The translations under genes and the position numbers were made by a program. Below, in pieces: positions 17,294 through 25,250 of a DNA stretch of 64,000 nucleotides. The notes below the pieces were generated by a model. The model was not told where the DNA came from and did not search any database. It saw only the letters and a list, made by a program, of their open reading frames with translations. This DNA is from Vibrio proteolyticus NBRC 13287 (GTDB lineage Bacteria > Pseudomonadota > Gammaproteobacteria > Enterobacterales > Vibrionaceae): positions 1 to 64,000 of the forward strand of contig NZ_BATJ01000018.1 in assembly GCF_000467125.1 (NCBI RefSeq), written 5' to 3'. Numbering within the stretch: position 1 is the stretch's first letter; the number at the start of each line of letters is the position of its first letter.

Positions 17294-18069
17294 TATTTTT
17301 GCGGGACAAACGTTTGTTCGTCCTCAGGCGCACGGACATAACCCTGTTTGTTGACTTCAAGCAAGTCAATCTCCGGATAGTCAATGCGCTGATATTCAAT
17401 CTGGCTGAGCAAGTGACTGATGCAGTTCAGTCGGGCGCGCTTTTTGTTATCAGAAGGCACCACCCACCAGGGGCACTGTTTGGTGTCGGTGTGGGCAAAC
17501 ATTTTGTCTTTGGCCTCAGAGTACTCCGCCCAGCGGCTGCGTGACTCCAAATCCATTGCACTGAACTTCCAGCGTTTGATCGGGGTGTGGATACGATCAA
17601 GAAACCGTTTTTCCTGCTCTTCATCGGACACCGAAAACCAGTATTTGATCAAAATGATGCCAGAGCGCTGCAGCATGCGTTCGAATTCCGGACAGGAATA
17701 CAGAAATTCGTCATACTGCTCGTCGGTGCAAAATCCCATGACTTTTTCAACGCCGGCACGGTTATACCAGCTGCGGTCAAACAGGACAATTTCGCCCGCG
17801 GACGGCAGGTGAGCGACATAGCGCTGAAAATACCACTGAGTCTTTTCTTTTTCGGTCGGAGCCGGCAGTGCGGCCACTCGGCACACCCTAGGATTGAGCT
17901 TTTCAGTGATCCGTTTGATCGCGCCGCCTTTGCCTGCCGCGTCACGGCCCTCGAAAATCACCACTACTTTAAGCCCCTGCTGGCGTACCCACTCTTGCAG
18001 CTTGACCAGCTCGACCTGAAGCCGTTTGAGCTCTTTCTCATAGAGTTTCTTTCCTAGCTTATTACTCAT
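17290..18069 (-). CDS. ppk2: Polyphosphate kinase 2 (PPK2 family, class I-like)
   Basis: The protein has 259 residues when started at the ATG at 18069, which has an excellent ribosome site (AAGGAGAGTGCG); the open frame runs 14 codons further without support. PPK2 enzymes use polyphosphate to phosphorylate nucleoside diphosphates or monophosphates. The P-loop is VIFEGRDAAGKGGAIKRI, the Walker B-like aspartate lies in DRSWYNRAGVE, and the lid has RFLDRIHTPIKRWKFSAMD. A single kinase domain with this length fits the GDP/ADP-phosphorylating class I. It lies convergent to phoU and is the second polyphosphate kinase in this block. Confidence 0.93.
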   Translation of the reverse strand: MSNKLGKKLYEKELKRLQVELVKLQEWVRQQGLKVVVIFEGRDAAGKGGAIKRITEKLNPRVCRVAALPAPTEKEKTQWYFQRYVAHLPSAGEIVLFDRSWYNRAGVEKVMGFCTDEQYDEFLYSCPEFERMLQRSGIILIKYWFSVSDEEQEKRFLDRIHTPIKRWKFSAMDLESRSRWAEYSEAKDKMFAHTDTKQCPWWVVPSDNKKRARLNCISHLLSQIEYQRIDYPEIDLLEVNKQGYVRAPEDEQTFVPQKY

Positions 18070-18132
18070 CGCACTCTCCTTAACGCTTACCTTTACAGTA
18101 GCATCAGTCAAAGAAAGTGTGGTGAGTGAGGT

Positions 18133-18876
18133 TTAAAACTTGAGAGCTTTTGCTACCTTTTCAATTGCTTGCGGGTTGGTCACTGGCACAACAAAATCAT
18201 CCGTGCCAGTGTCACCCATTCGGGCACGGTCTGCGACCAACTGCATGTGGCTAGGGCGCTGAGATTTTCCGGACAGGTGTACCTGACGCACGCCGCTGAG
18301 AGTAACAATTTCTCTGACGTTGCCAGCGTTAAGCCCGGCTCCGGCCATGATGGCGATTCGTTCACCGGCCTGTGCGACCATCTGATGCAGGACCTGGACT
18401 CCGGACAGTGCATCGGCGGCTTGACCAGACGTCAGGACGCGTTCACACCCCAGCGCAATGATGTCCTCCAGCGCCCGGTGGACATCACGGCATTGGTCGA
18501 TGGCGCGGTGAAAGGTCATCCCCAGTCCATGTAACTGGGCTCGCTCTGCTAACTGATGCGCCTGATCAAGGTCGATATGCCCGTCGCGATCCAACACACC
18601 GAAGACGATGCCTTGCAAACCGGCCGATGCTGCCGCGTCAATGTCGAGCAGCATGGCGTTGAGATCGTTCTGTTGATAGAGAAAGTCACCTTGGCGCGGA
18701 CGAATCATGGCATAGACGGGGACACTGGAGAGTTTGGCTGCGCATTGCATAAAACCAAAACTGGGCGTCAGACCGCCCAAAGCCAGTGATGAACACAGTT
18801 CGATACGAGTGGCGCCACCGGCGATGGCCAGAGGCAGGGATTCGAGGTTATCAATACACACTTCGATGTGGAACAT
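18133..18876 (-). CDS. cutC: Copper homeostasis protein CutC
   Basis: The protein has 247 residues from the ATG at 18876; the frame extends two codons to a TTG without benefit. CutC is a TIM-barrel protein once linked to copper tolerance, and its true reaction is unsettled. The family opening FHIEVCIDNLESLPLAIAGG, then RIELCSSLALGGLTPSFG, MIRPRQGDFLY, TFHRAIDQCRD and GCERVLTSGQAA are all present. It is cytoplasmic. The gene lies 64 bases upstream of ppk2 on the same strand and may be cotranscribed with it. Confidence 0.95.
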   Translation of the reverse strand: MFHIEVCIDNLESLPLAIAGGATRIELCSSLALGGLTPSFGFMQCAAKLSSVPVYAMIRPRQGDFLYQQNDLNAMLLDIDAAASAGLQGIVFGVLDRDGHIDLDQAHQLAERAQLHGLGMTFHRAIDQCRDVHRALEDIIALGCERVLTSGQAADALSGVQVLHQMVAQAGERIAIMAGAGLNAGNVREIVTLSGVRQVHLSGKSQRPSHMQLVADRARMGDTGTDDFVVPVTNPQAIEKVAKALKF

Positions 18877-18979
18877 GAGCAATACTCAATGACGGAAGAA
18901 ACCGCGTCAGTATAGCGTGTCGCTGCCCGGGCAATCAGAGTAAAGTTTGCTGCGGCGATTTTCCCCTTTTTGACCAACA

Positions 18980-19010
18980 AAAAGCCCCGCGGAGAGGCGG
19001 GGCTCAGAGA
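18980..19010 (-). terminator. Terminator of yebG
   Basis: On the minus strand, AGCCCCGCCTCTCCGCGGGGCTTTTTG gives a GC-rich stem (AGCCCCGC with GCGGGGCT) and a T run. It starts six bases after the yebG stop. Confidence 0.92.
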
Positions 19011-19015
19011 GATGC

Positions 19016-19321
19016 TTACGCAGCGTCTTCTTGTGGTGTTTCGTCCACCGGGGCGACTTTCTTCGCCTTTTTCGCTGCGGCAGGCGCTTTGCGTTTTTTG
19101 GCGCCCAGGGCGTACAAGACTTCGTCTTTGTTTTTCGCCAGATACATGGCCAGCTCTTCTTGCTTGTCTTCTTGCTCAAACAGCTCACTTTTACCCAGTA
19201 GTTCGAAAAGCTCATCTGCCATATCCAGCATTTTGTCATAAGCGTCAGCTTCGGCTTTCGAGGTAAAAGTCATCTTCTCTTCTCCGTTGCGTTCCACCAC
19301 GTACTTGACGATTACAGCCAT
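19016..19321 (-). CDS. yebG: YebG family SOS-induced protein
   Basis: The 101-residue protein opens MAVIVKYVVERNGEEKMTF, nearly the same as E. coli YebG, followed by TSKAEADAYDKMLDMADELF. The C terminus is Lys/Ala rich (RKAPAAAKKAKKVAP) and likely disordered. YebG is a small cytoplasmic protein induced by DNA damage; its molecular role is unknown. A perfect LexA-box core lies 32 bases upstream of the start codon, so SOS control is expected. It is transcribed alone and ends at its own terminator. Confidence 0.93.
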   Translation of the reverse strand: MAVIVKYVVERNGEEKMTFTSKAEADAYDKMLDMADELFELLGKSELFEQEDKQEELAMYLAKNKDEVLYALGAKKRKAPAAAKKAKKVAPVDETPQEDAA

Positions 19322-19353
19322 GGTCCATCCTCTAAATTGATATGAATGTATTA

Positions 19354-19369
19354 CTGTTCTTTTATACAG
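19354..19369 (-). promoter_or_regulatory. LexA (SOS) box of yebG
   Basis: CTGT, eight bases (TCTTTTAT), ACAG matches the LexA operator CTGT-N8-ACAG at all eight fixed positions. It lies 33-48 bases upstream of the yebG start codon. Confidence 0.9.
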
Positions 19370-19398
19370 TTTTTAGCCACTAAAGTCCAGTCGATGTC

Positions 19399-20304
19399 TC
19401 AATTCTGGATGAGGTGGCCGTCCCACTGCTGACAAAAATCGACAAAGGATTTGAGCAGTGGACTCTGGTATTTCTCTTTATGCAGTAGCAGCCAGAAGCG
19501 GCGCTTCATGTCCAGCGTCACATTGAGTACGGCCACTCGACCGTCGCGAATCGCCGGATCGGCGGACAACCTCGACAGACACCCCAGACCAAGACCCGCA
19601 GACACACAGTTGATCAGCGCTTCGGTGGTGTTGAGCTGGAAGGCTTCTTGCCACTGTTCAATGCGCGGGGCTATGGCACGCAAGAAAAACTCTCGTGAAC
19701 CAGAGCCGGCTTCACGCAAGATCCATTGGCTGTGCTCAAACTGACTCAGCGGCACATTATGGAGCCCGGCGAAAGGGTGATCGCTCGGGCAGATGATGCA
19801 CATTTCATCCTGACTGAACTGCGTTGAGATCAGCTCCGGGTGAAGTGTTTTCCCTTCAATCAGAGCAATGTCCAGCTCGTAATCCACCAACTTCTGACAG
19901 ATTTGCGCCGAATTGGAAATGAACAGGCTTTGTGAGCGGTGTTGGGTGTGTAGCCGAAAATCACTCAATAGATAAGGCGCCACCTGATTGCCAATCGTGT
20001 CACTGGCACCAATACGTAACTGACCGGACAGGCTATGTTCAGCAGCAAACAAGTCGTCAATCGCGTTGGCTCGGCTGAGCAGTTCATCGGCCAGCGGTAA
20101 CAGTTTCTGCCCTTCCTGATTGAGGATCAGCCGGTTGTTTACCCGATCAAACAGCGCATGCCCCAGCTGTTTTTCCAGCTCAGCCAGCGCCATGCTCACC
20201 GCGGCTTTGGAGAGATAGAGGGCTTCTGAGGCGGCGGTCAGGGTTTTATGCCGGGTGATGGTGGTGAACACCCTGAGCTGCTTTAACGAAATGTTACTGG
20301 CCAT
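19399..20304 (-). CDS. LysR family transcriptional regulator (YeiE-like)
   Basis: The protein has 301 residues, with an N-terminal winged helix (KQLRVFTTITRHKTLTAASE, then SKAAVSMALAELEKQLGHAL FDR) and a C-terminal effector domain (about 90-295; starts LRIGASDTIGNQVAPYLL). The sequence reads closest, from memory, to YeiE/CysL-type regulators, several of which act in sulfur or sulfite metabolism. It is divergent from the TDT transporter gene across 108 bases, the usual layout for a LysR regulator and its target. The ligand is unknown. Confidence 0.88.
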   Translation of the reverse strand: MASNISLKQLRVFTTITRHKTLTAASEALYLSKAAVSMALAELEKQLGHALFDRVNNRLILNQEGQKLLPLADELLSRANAIDDLFAAEHSLSGQLRIGASDTIGNQVAPYLLSDFRLHTQHRSQSLFISNSAQICQKLVDYELDIALIEGKTLHPELISTQFSQDEMCIICPSDHPFAGLHNVPLSQFEHSQWILREAGSGSREFFLRAIAPRIEQWQEAFQLNTTEALINCVSAGLGLGCLSRLSADPAIRDGRVAVLNVTLDMKRRFWLLLHKEKYQSPLLKSFVDFCQQWDGHLIQN

Positions 20305-20412
20305 ATGTTTAGTAATTCTTAACGAGTGTTTTATTTAATTAGATATATTAGAACGAAGGTGGCGGATAAAATAGTTTTCATCATCAAAACTGTGGAGTGC
20401 ATAGAGGTCGCT

Positions 20413-21378
20413 ATGATTCAGAAAGCCAAACATAAAGTGATGGGGGTACCGACTCCGATGGCCGGTCTGGCGCTGGGCATCGCCAGCCTGGGGTGGAGCT
20501 GGGAGAACATGGCTGAACTGCATGGTTACGCGCAATGGGCGAGTGCGGCAGTGGCGAGTGTCCTGTTGCTGATCCTAAGCGTGAAATTCCTTGCTCACCG
20601 CCATCTGCTGCAACAAGATCTGGCGCATCCGGTGGTTGGCAGCGTGTTACCTACGTTCGCGATGGCAACCATGGTGGTCTCTAATTCACTAGGGCATTTT
20701 CTGCCGTGGGCGGGCGACGCATTCTGGTTGGTGGCGGTGGCCCTGCACGTGGTGTTTTTGGCCAGTTTTGTTTACCACCGAGCGAAAGAGTTCGAGCTGC
20801 ATCATATGGTGCCGAGCTGGTTTGTACCACCGGTTGGCATCATCGTAGCGGACGTTTCTTTTTCCGGTAATCCACACCTCGCCGGGGTGGCTCAGGCCGC
20901 TTTGCTGTTTGGTCTTTTGGCATACGCTGTGATGTTGCCGATGATGATCTACCGCTTCATGTTCACTCAGGAAGTGCCGGATGCGGCCAAGCCGACCCTG
21001 GCGATTCTGGCGGCGCCGGCCAGCCTGTCGATGGCGGGATACCTGACGGTGACCGCTGAACCGTCGCCGCTGGTGATTGGGCTGCTGTTCGGGATTGCGG
21101 TGTTGATGACGACGATCATCTATCTGGCGTTCTTCAAACTGCTGCGCTTGCCGTTCAGTCCGGGTTATGCGGCGTTTACCTTTCCGATGGTAATCGGGGC
21201 AACGGCGCTGTTTAAGATGGCGCACTGGATGGAGAGTATTGGTATGGCGGAGCACTACGTGACTCAGGTGCGCGGTCTGGCGGCTATCGAGCTGATGATT
21301 GCCACCTTAGTAGTGGGGTATGTTGCACTGCGCTACGTTTACCATTTGCTTTGGTTACCTCGGTTACAAACCGCTTGA
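20413..21378 (+). CDS. TDT family transporter (TehA / SLAC1 / sulfite-efflux type)
   Basis: The protein has 321 residues from the ATG at 20413, with ribosome site AGAGG; the open frame continues upstream without a better start. It has about ten hydrophobic helices and begins VMGVPTPMAGLALGIASLGW, the family's opening PTP/GLALG motif. TDT proteins include tellurite-resistance TehA, the malate transporter Mae1, sulfite exporter Ssu1 and SLAC1 anion channels. The substrate here is not shown. The divergent YeiE-like regulator makes sulfite or a related anion a fair guess. A strong terminator follows. Confidence 0.88.
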   Translation: MIQKAKHKVMGVPTPMAGLALGIASLGWSWENMAELHGYAQWASAAVASVLLLILSVKFLAHRHLLQQDLAHPVVGSVLPTFAMATMVVSNSLGHFLPWAGDAFWLVAVALHVVFLASFVYHRAKEFELHHMVPSWFVPPVGIIVADVSFSGNPHLAGVAQAALLFGLLAYAVMLPMMIYRFMFTQEVPDAAKPTLAILAAPASLSMAGYLTVTAEPSPLVIGLLFGIAVLMTTIIYLAFFKLLRLPFSPGYAAFTFPMVIGATALFKMAHWMESIGMAEHYVTQVRGLAAIELMIATLVVGYVALRYVYHLLWLPRLQTA

Positions 21379-21384
21379 AGCCCA

Positions 21385-21420
21385 GACTCAACCCGGCCCA
21401 GTGCCGGGTTGAGTGCTTTT
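21385..21420 (+). terminator. Terminator of the TDT transporter gene
   Basis: An 11-bp perfect stem (ACTCAACCCGG with CCGGGTTGAGT) around a seven-base loop, then GCTTTT. It begins seven bases after the stop codon. Confidence 0.92.
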
Positions 21421-21539
21421 GCGCGCAAGTGATCAAACTCTGTGCAGTTAAGCTGTTGTTTATCGTCAACAAGGATCCGAGAAACGCTGCGCTTGTGCTA
21501 ATCTGTGCTTACTGACTTGCAGCGGATACAGGCGCCTAC

Positions 21540-24500
21540 GTGTTTACGGTTTATCACTCGAATCAAATTGATGTTCTTAAATCTCTGCTGGTGGAGCTGA
21601 TCCGGTTAAACCCGCTGGAGAATCCATTTGAAAAAGAGCAGATCCTGGTACAAAGCCCCGGGATGTCACAGTGGCTGAAAATCGAGCTCGCCAAAGAGTT
21701 TGGTGTGGCCGCCAACCTGGATTTCCCGCTGCCGGCGACCTTTATCTGGACGCTGTTTACCCAAGTTTTGCCTGATGTGCCTAAGCGCAGTGCATTCAAT
21801 AAAGAAGCCATGACCTGGAAGCTGATACAGCTCTTGCCGGCCATGCTCGAACACGCCGATTTTGCGCCATTGAAACGTTATCTGGAAGACGACAAGGACG
21901 ACACGAAGCGTTATCAGCTGGCGGAGAAAATTGCCGATATTTTTGATGGCTATCTGGTGTATCGGCCGGAATGGATAGCCGCGTGGGAAGCCGGTCAGGA
22001 GGTGGCTGAGCTCAATAATGAACACCCATGGCAACCTCAGTTGTGGCAGGCACTCTATGATCAGACAATCAGCCTGGGTCAGTCACCGTATCACCGCGCT
22101 AATTTGTACGAGCATTTTATTGAGGCTCTGGCCGACGGCCGGTTAGAGCACGCACAGTTACCCAAGCGTTTGTTTGTCTTCGGTATCTCCTCGTTGCCAC
22201 CGCGTTACCTTGATGCGTTGAAAGCCATCGGTGCGCACATCGATGTCCATTTGATGTTCACCAACCCGAGCCGGTATTACTGGGGGGAAGTGCGTGATCG
22301 CAAATATCTGGCGAAACTGGCTGCGAGGCATCGTCAGCATCGGGTATGGCAACAGGATCATTCCGAAGTGGACGGAGAGAGTCCGCAACTGAAAGGGACA
22401 CTGGACGACAACCTTGCGGATGCGCTGCATACCGATGTGGTTGGCAACAGTCTATTGGCATCAATGGGGAAATTGGGGCGGGACAATCTGTATCTGCTGT
22501 CTCAATTGGAGTCACATGAAATTGAAGCCTTTGTCGATGTGGAGCGTGACTCGCTGTTGCATCAGTTGCAGGCTGACATTCTCAATCTGGAAGAGCACCA
22601 GGACGACAGTGTGCTCGACAGCAGTCACCACAAACGCCAAGTCACGGAACAAGACCGGTCACTCAGCGTGCATGCCTGCCACAGCCCGATGCGGGAAGTG
22701 GAAGTGCTGCATGATCAACTGCTGGCGATGTTTGATGCGGATCCGACGCTCAAGCCACGCGATGTGATTGTGATGGTGGCTGACATCAATGCTTACAGCC
22801 CGGCTATCCAGGCGGTATTTGGTAACGCGCCGGGTGAGCGCTTTATTCCTTACTCAATTTCTGATCGCAGTGCGGATCAGGAGAGTCCGATCCTGACCGC
22901 GTTCATGCAACTGGTGAATTTACCTCAGGCACGCTGCCTGGCGTCTGAGTTGTTGGAGCTGCTCGAAACTCCGGCGATGATGGCGCGTTTTGGTATTGAT
23001 GAGCAGGAATTTGAACTGGCCAAAGTCTGGGTCGAGCAGTCAGGCATTCGCTGGGGACTGAATGCCACCACCGCAGAGGAGTTTGCCCTGCCGTCCAGAG
23101 AGCAAAACACCTGGCAATTTGGTATCGAACGCATGTTGCTCGGGTACGCCATGTCCGACAGTGCCGGACTGTTCAGCCAGAAAGATCATGAGTTGGCGCC
23201 TTACAATGAAGTGCAGGGCATGAGCGCAGAGCTGGCTGGTAAGCTGGCGCACTACATCGAATCGATCAGCCGGTACCGCCAGCGTCTGGCACAAACACAA
23301 ACCATCGACAACTGGCAAACCACCCTGCTGGCCATGTTGGATGACTTCTTCATGGTGGCGCTGGAGGAGGAACTGGTGCTGACTTCTATTCGTGAAGCGC
23401 TGACCCAGTTGAAAGAACAGCTCCAGGATGCGGCGTATCACCAGACGTTGGCGCCGGGCATCGTCAGTTTGTATCTGCACAATCGCTTGTCCGGAACCCG
23501 GGTCAGCCAGCGTTTTCTGGCAGGGCAGGTCAACTTTTGTACTCTGATGCCGATGCGCTCGATCCCATTTCGTTGTGTGTGTCTGCTCGGCATGAACGAT
23601 GGTGTCTATCCGCGTTCGGTACCGCCGGAAGGTTTTGACTTAATGAATGGCCGTGCTCGAGCTGGGGATCGTTCACGTCGTGACGATGACCGTTACTTGT
23701 TTCTTGAAGCGCTGCTCTCCGCGCAGCAAAGCTTATACATCAGTTACGTCGGGCGTTCGATTCAGGACAACACCGAGCGGGTTCCGTCGGTGCTGGTGTC
23801 TGAGCTGCTTGAATATTGTCAGCAGAACTACTGTCTGGTTGGCGATGAAGCTCTGCCAGTCGATGATTCTGCAGCTCGGTTACTAACAGCATTGACGCTA
23901 GAACACGCTATGGTGCCCTTTAGTCCGTTAGCTTTTCAGGGGGAGCAGGCCAGTTATGCCAGAGAATGGTTGCCTGCGGCGCTGCGTCAGGGGCAGCGCA
24001 GTGGCGATTTTAACCGCCAGTTGAGTGATTACCTGCTGGATGCGACGTATCCGTTGGCACTGGATCTGGTAGAGCTGCAACGCTTTTGGCGTTTGCCAGT
24101 GCGCTATTTCTTTAACCGTCGACTGAAAGTGGTGTTTGAACCACCGCTGCCAGTGACAGAAGATGACGAACCGTTTGTGTTGGGTGGGCTGGAAAGCTAC
24201 CAGATGCGTGATCAATTGGTGGAAGTCTTGTTGGATGCCCGTGCTCAGAATCAGGATCCGCAACAGGCGCTAGAGCATTTTGCCCGGCGTCAGCGTGCTG
24301 AGGGCAAGTTGCCGATCGGCGCATTCGGTGAGCTTGAGTTTGAAACCAACCGGGTTCAGGCGCAAGAGCTGGTTGAGACACTGAGCCTTGTTAGCGGCGT
24401 ACCCCTGGAAGATGTTGATGTAAACTTGACCTTTGATGTACTGGGGGCAGATAAACCCGTTCATCTGACCGGATGGCTGACGCAGTGTTATCAGGCTGGT

Positions 24501-24989
24501 CTTATTCGTTATCGTAGTGGCCGGATCCGAGCACAGGATTATCTGTCCGCCTGGATTGACCATTTGTCGCTGGCTGCCATGGGACACAGTAAATCCACGC
24601 ATGTTATTGGTTACGATCGTAAAGAAGGTGCCGTGCATTTTATGTATCCGCCGCTGGATGGCGCAGAGGCTAAGTCATTGTTGGCGGAGCTGGTGCGTCT
24701 TTACTATCAAGGCATGACGTCGCCACTGGCGTATTTCCCGCAAACGGCGCTGGCCGGCATCGAAGCGGGGTTCAGTCGTGGAAAGTGGGTGGATGATGAA
24801 GACAAAGCGGTCAAGAAAATGGCCGCCACATTTAACGACGGTTATCTGGTGCAAGGCGAAGGACGCGATCCGTATATTGCGCGCATTTGGCCACAGTGGG
24901 ATGACGCACTGGCTCTGGAAGTCAGGACGTTGTCCGCGTTGGTACTACAAAACGCGAGGCTGAGGATCGAGAATGCTGCTGATAGTTAA
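21540..24989 (+). CDS. recC: Exodeoxyribonuclease V subunit gamma RecC
   Basis: The protein has 1149 residues, typical of RecC. GTG at 21540 gives the family opening MFTVYHSNQIDVLKSLL. RecC is the scaffold of RecBCD, splits the duplex and reads the Chi sequence. Seen in order: SPGMSQWLKIELAKEFGVAA near residue 40, LFVFGISSLPPRYLDAL near 210, the AddB-like inactive helicase part with SVHACHSPMREVEVLHDQLL near 380, and FCTLMPMRSIPFRCVCLLGM near 665. The C-terminal fold is an inactive nuclease-like domain. recB follows after an unusual 261-base gap, and recD overlaps recB. Confidence 0.97.
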   Translation: MFTVYHSNQIDVLKSLLVELIRLNPLENPFEKEQILVQSPGMSQWLKIELAKEFGVAANLDFPLPATFIWTLFTQVLPDVPKRSAFNKEAMTWKLIQLLPAMLEHADFAPLKRYLEDDKDDTKRYQLAEKIADIFDGYLVYRPEWIAAWEAGQEVAELNNEHPWQPQLWQALYDQTISLGQSPYHRANLYEHFIEALADGRLEHAQLPKRLFVFGISSLPPRYLDALKAIGAHIDVHLMFTNPSRYYWGEVRDRKYLAKLAARHRQHRVWQQDHSEVDGESPQLKGTLDDNLADALHTDVVGNSLLASMGKLGRDNLYLLSQLESHEIEAFVDVERDSLLHQLQADILNLEEHQDDSVLDSSHHKRQVTEQDRSLSVHACHSPMREVEVLHDQLLAMFDADPTLKPRDVIVMVADINAYSPAIQAVFGNAPGERFIPYSISDRSADQESPILTAFMQLVNLPQARCLASELLELLETPAMMARFGIDEQEFELAKVWVEQSGIRWGLNATTAEEFALPSREQNTWQFGIERMLLGYAMSDSAGLFSQKDHELAPYNEVQGMSAELAGKLAHYIESISRYRQRLAQTQTIDNWQTTLLAMLDDFFMVALEEELVLTSIREALTQLKEQLQDAAYHQTLAPGIVSLYLHNRLSGTRVSQRFLAGQVNFCTLMPMRSIPFRCVCLLGMNDGVYPRSVPPEGFDLMNGRARAGDRSRRDDDRYLFLEALLSAQQSLYISYVGRSIQDNTERVPSVLVSELLEYCQQNYCLVGDEALPVDDSAARLLTALTLEHAMVPFSPLAFQGEQASYAREWLPAALRQGQRSGDFNRQLSDYLLDATYPLALDLVELQRFWRLPVRYFFNRRLKVVFEPPLPVTEDDEPFVLGGLESYQMRDQLVEVLLDARAQNQDPQQALEHFARRQRAEGKLPIGAFGELEFETNRVQAQELVETLSLVSGVPLEDVDVNLTFDVLGADKPVHLTGWLTQCYQAGLIRYRSGRIRAQDYLSAWIDHLSLAAMGHSKSTHVIGYDRKEGAVHFMYPPLDGAEAKSLLAELVRLYYQGMTSPLAYFPQTALAGIEAGFSRGKWVDDEDKAVKKMAATFNDGYLVQGEGRDPYIARIWPQWDDALALEVRTLSALVLQNARLRIENAADS

Positions 24990-25250
24990 GAGAAGTAGAG
25001 TGGCCGCCAGTAAATCATTATTGTGTAGGGCGTTCGCTGTACGGCCACAGGTCAGAGGGACCATAATTCTGTGGTGCAGACCAGCCAGGCTGGCTATGCA
25101 TGTGCAGCGGATACTATCGGCTTGCACCAAAATGATCCGTGAGAGAGATCGCACATTCCCGGAATACAATCACGTCACGTATCAGTAGGCAAAAGTTTTC
25201 AGCGTTTGATCACAAGATGTTGTTCAGTTTAGGAAAAAGGCAATAGGTTT
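24990..25250 (+). other. Long non-coding gap between recC and recB
   Basis: There are 261 bases between the recC stop and recB start. Small open frames exist (for example 24973-25188) but lack a ribosome site or recognisable product. No terminator-like stem with a T run was seen. In E. coli, ptrA lies between recC and recB; nothing like ptrA is here. The segment may hold a promoter for recBD. An AGGAAAAAGGCAAT stretch just before 25251 provides the recB ribosome site. Confidence 0.6.
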
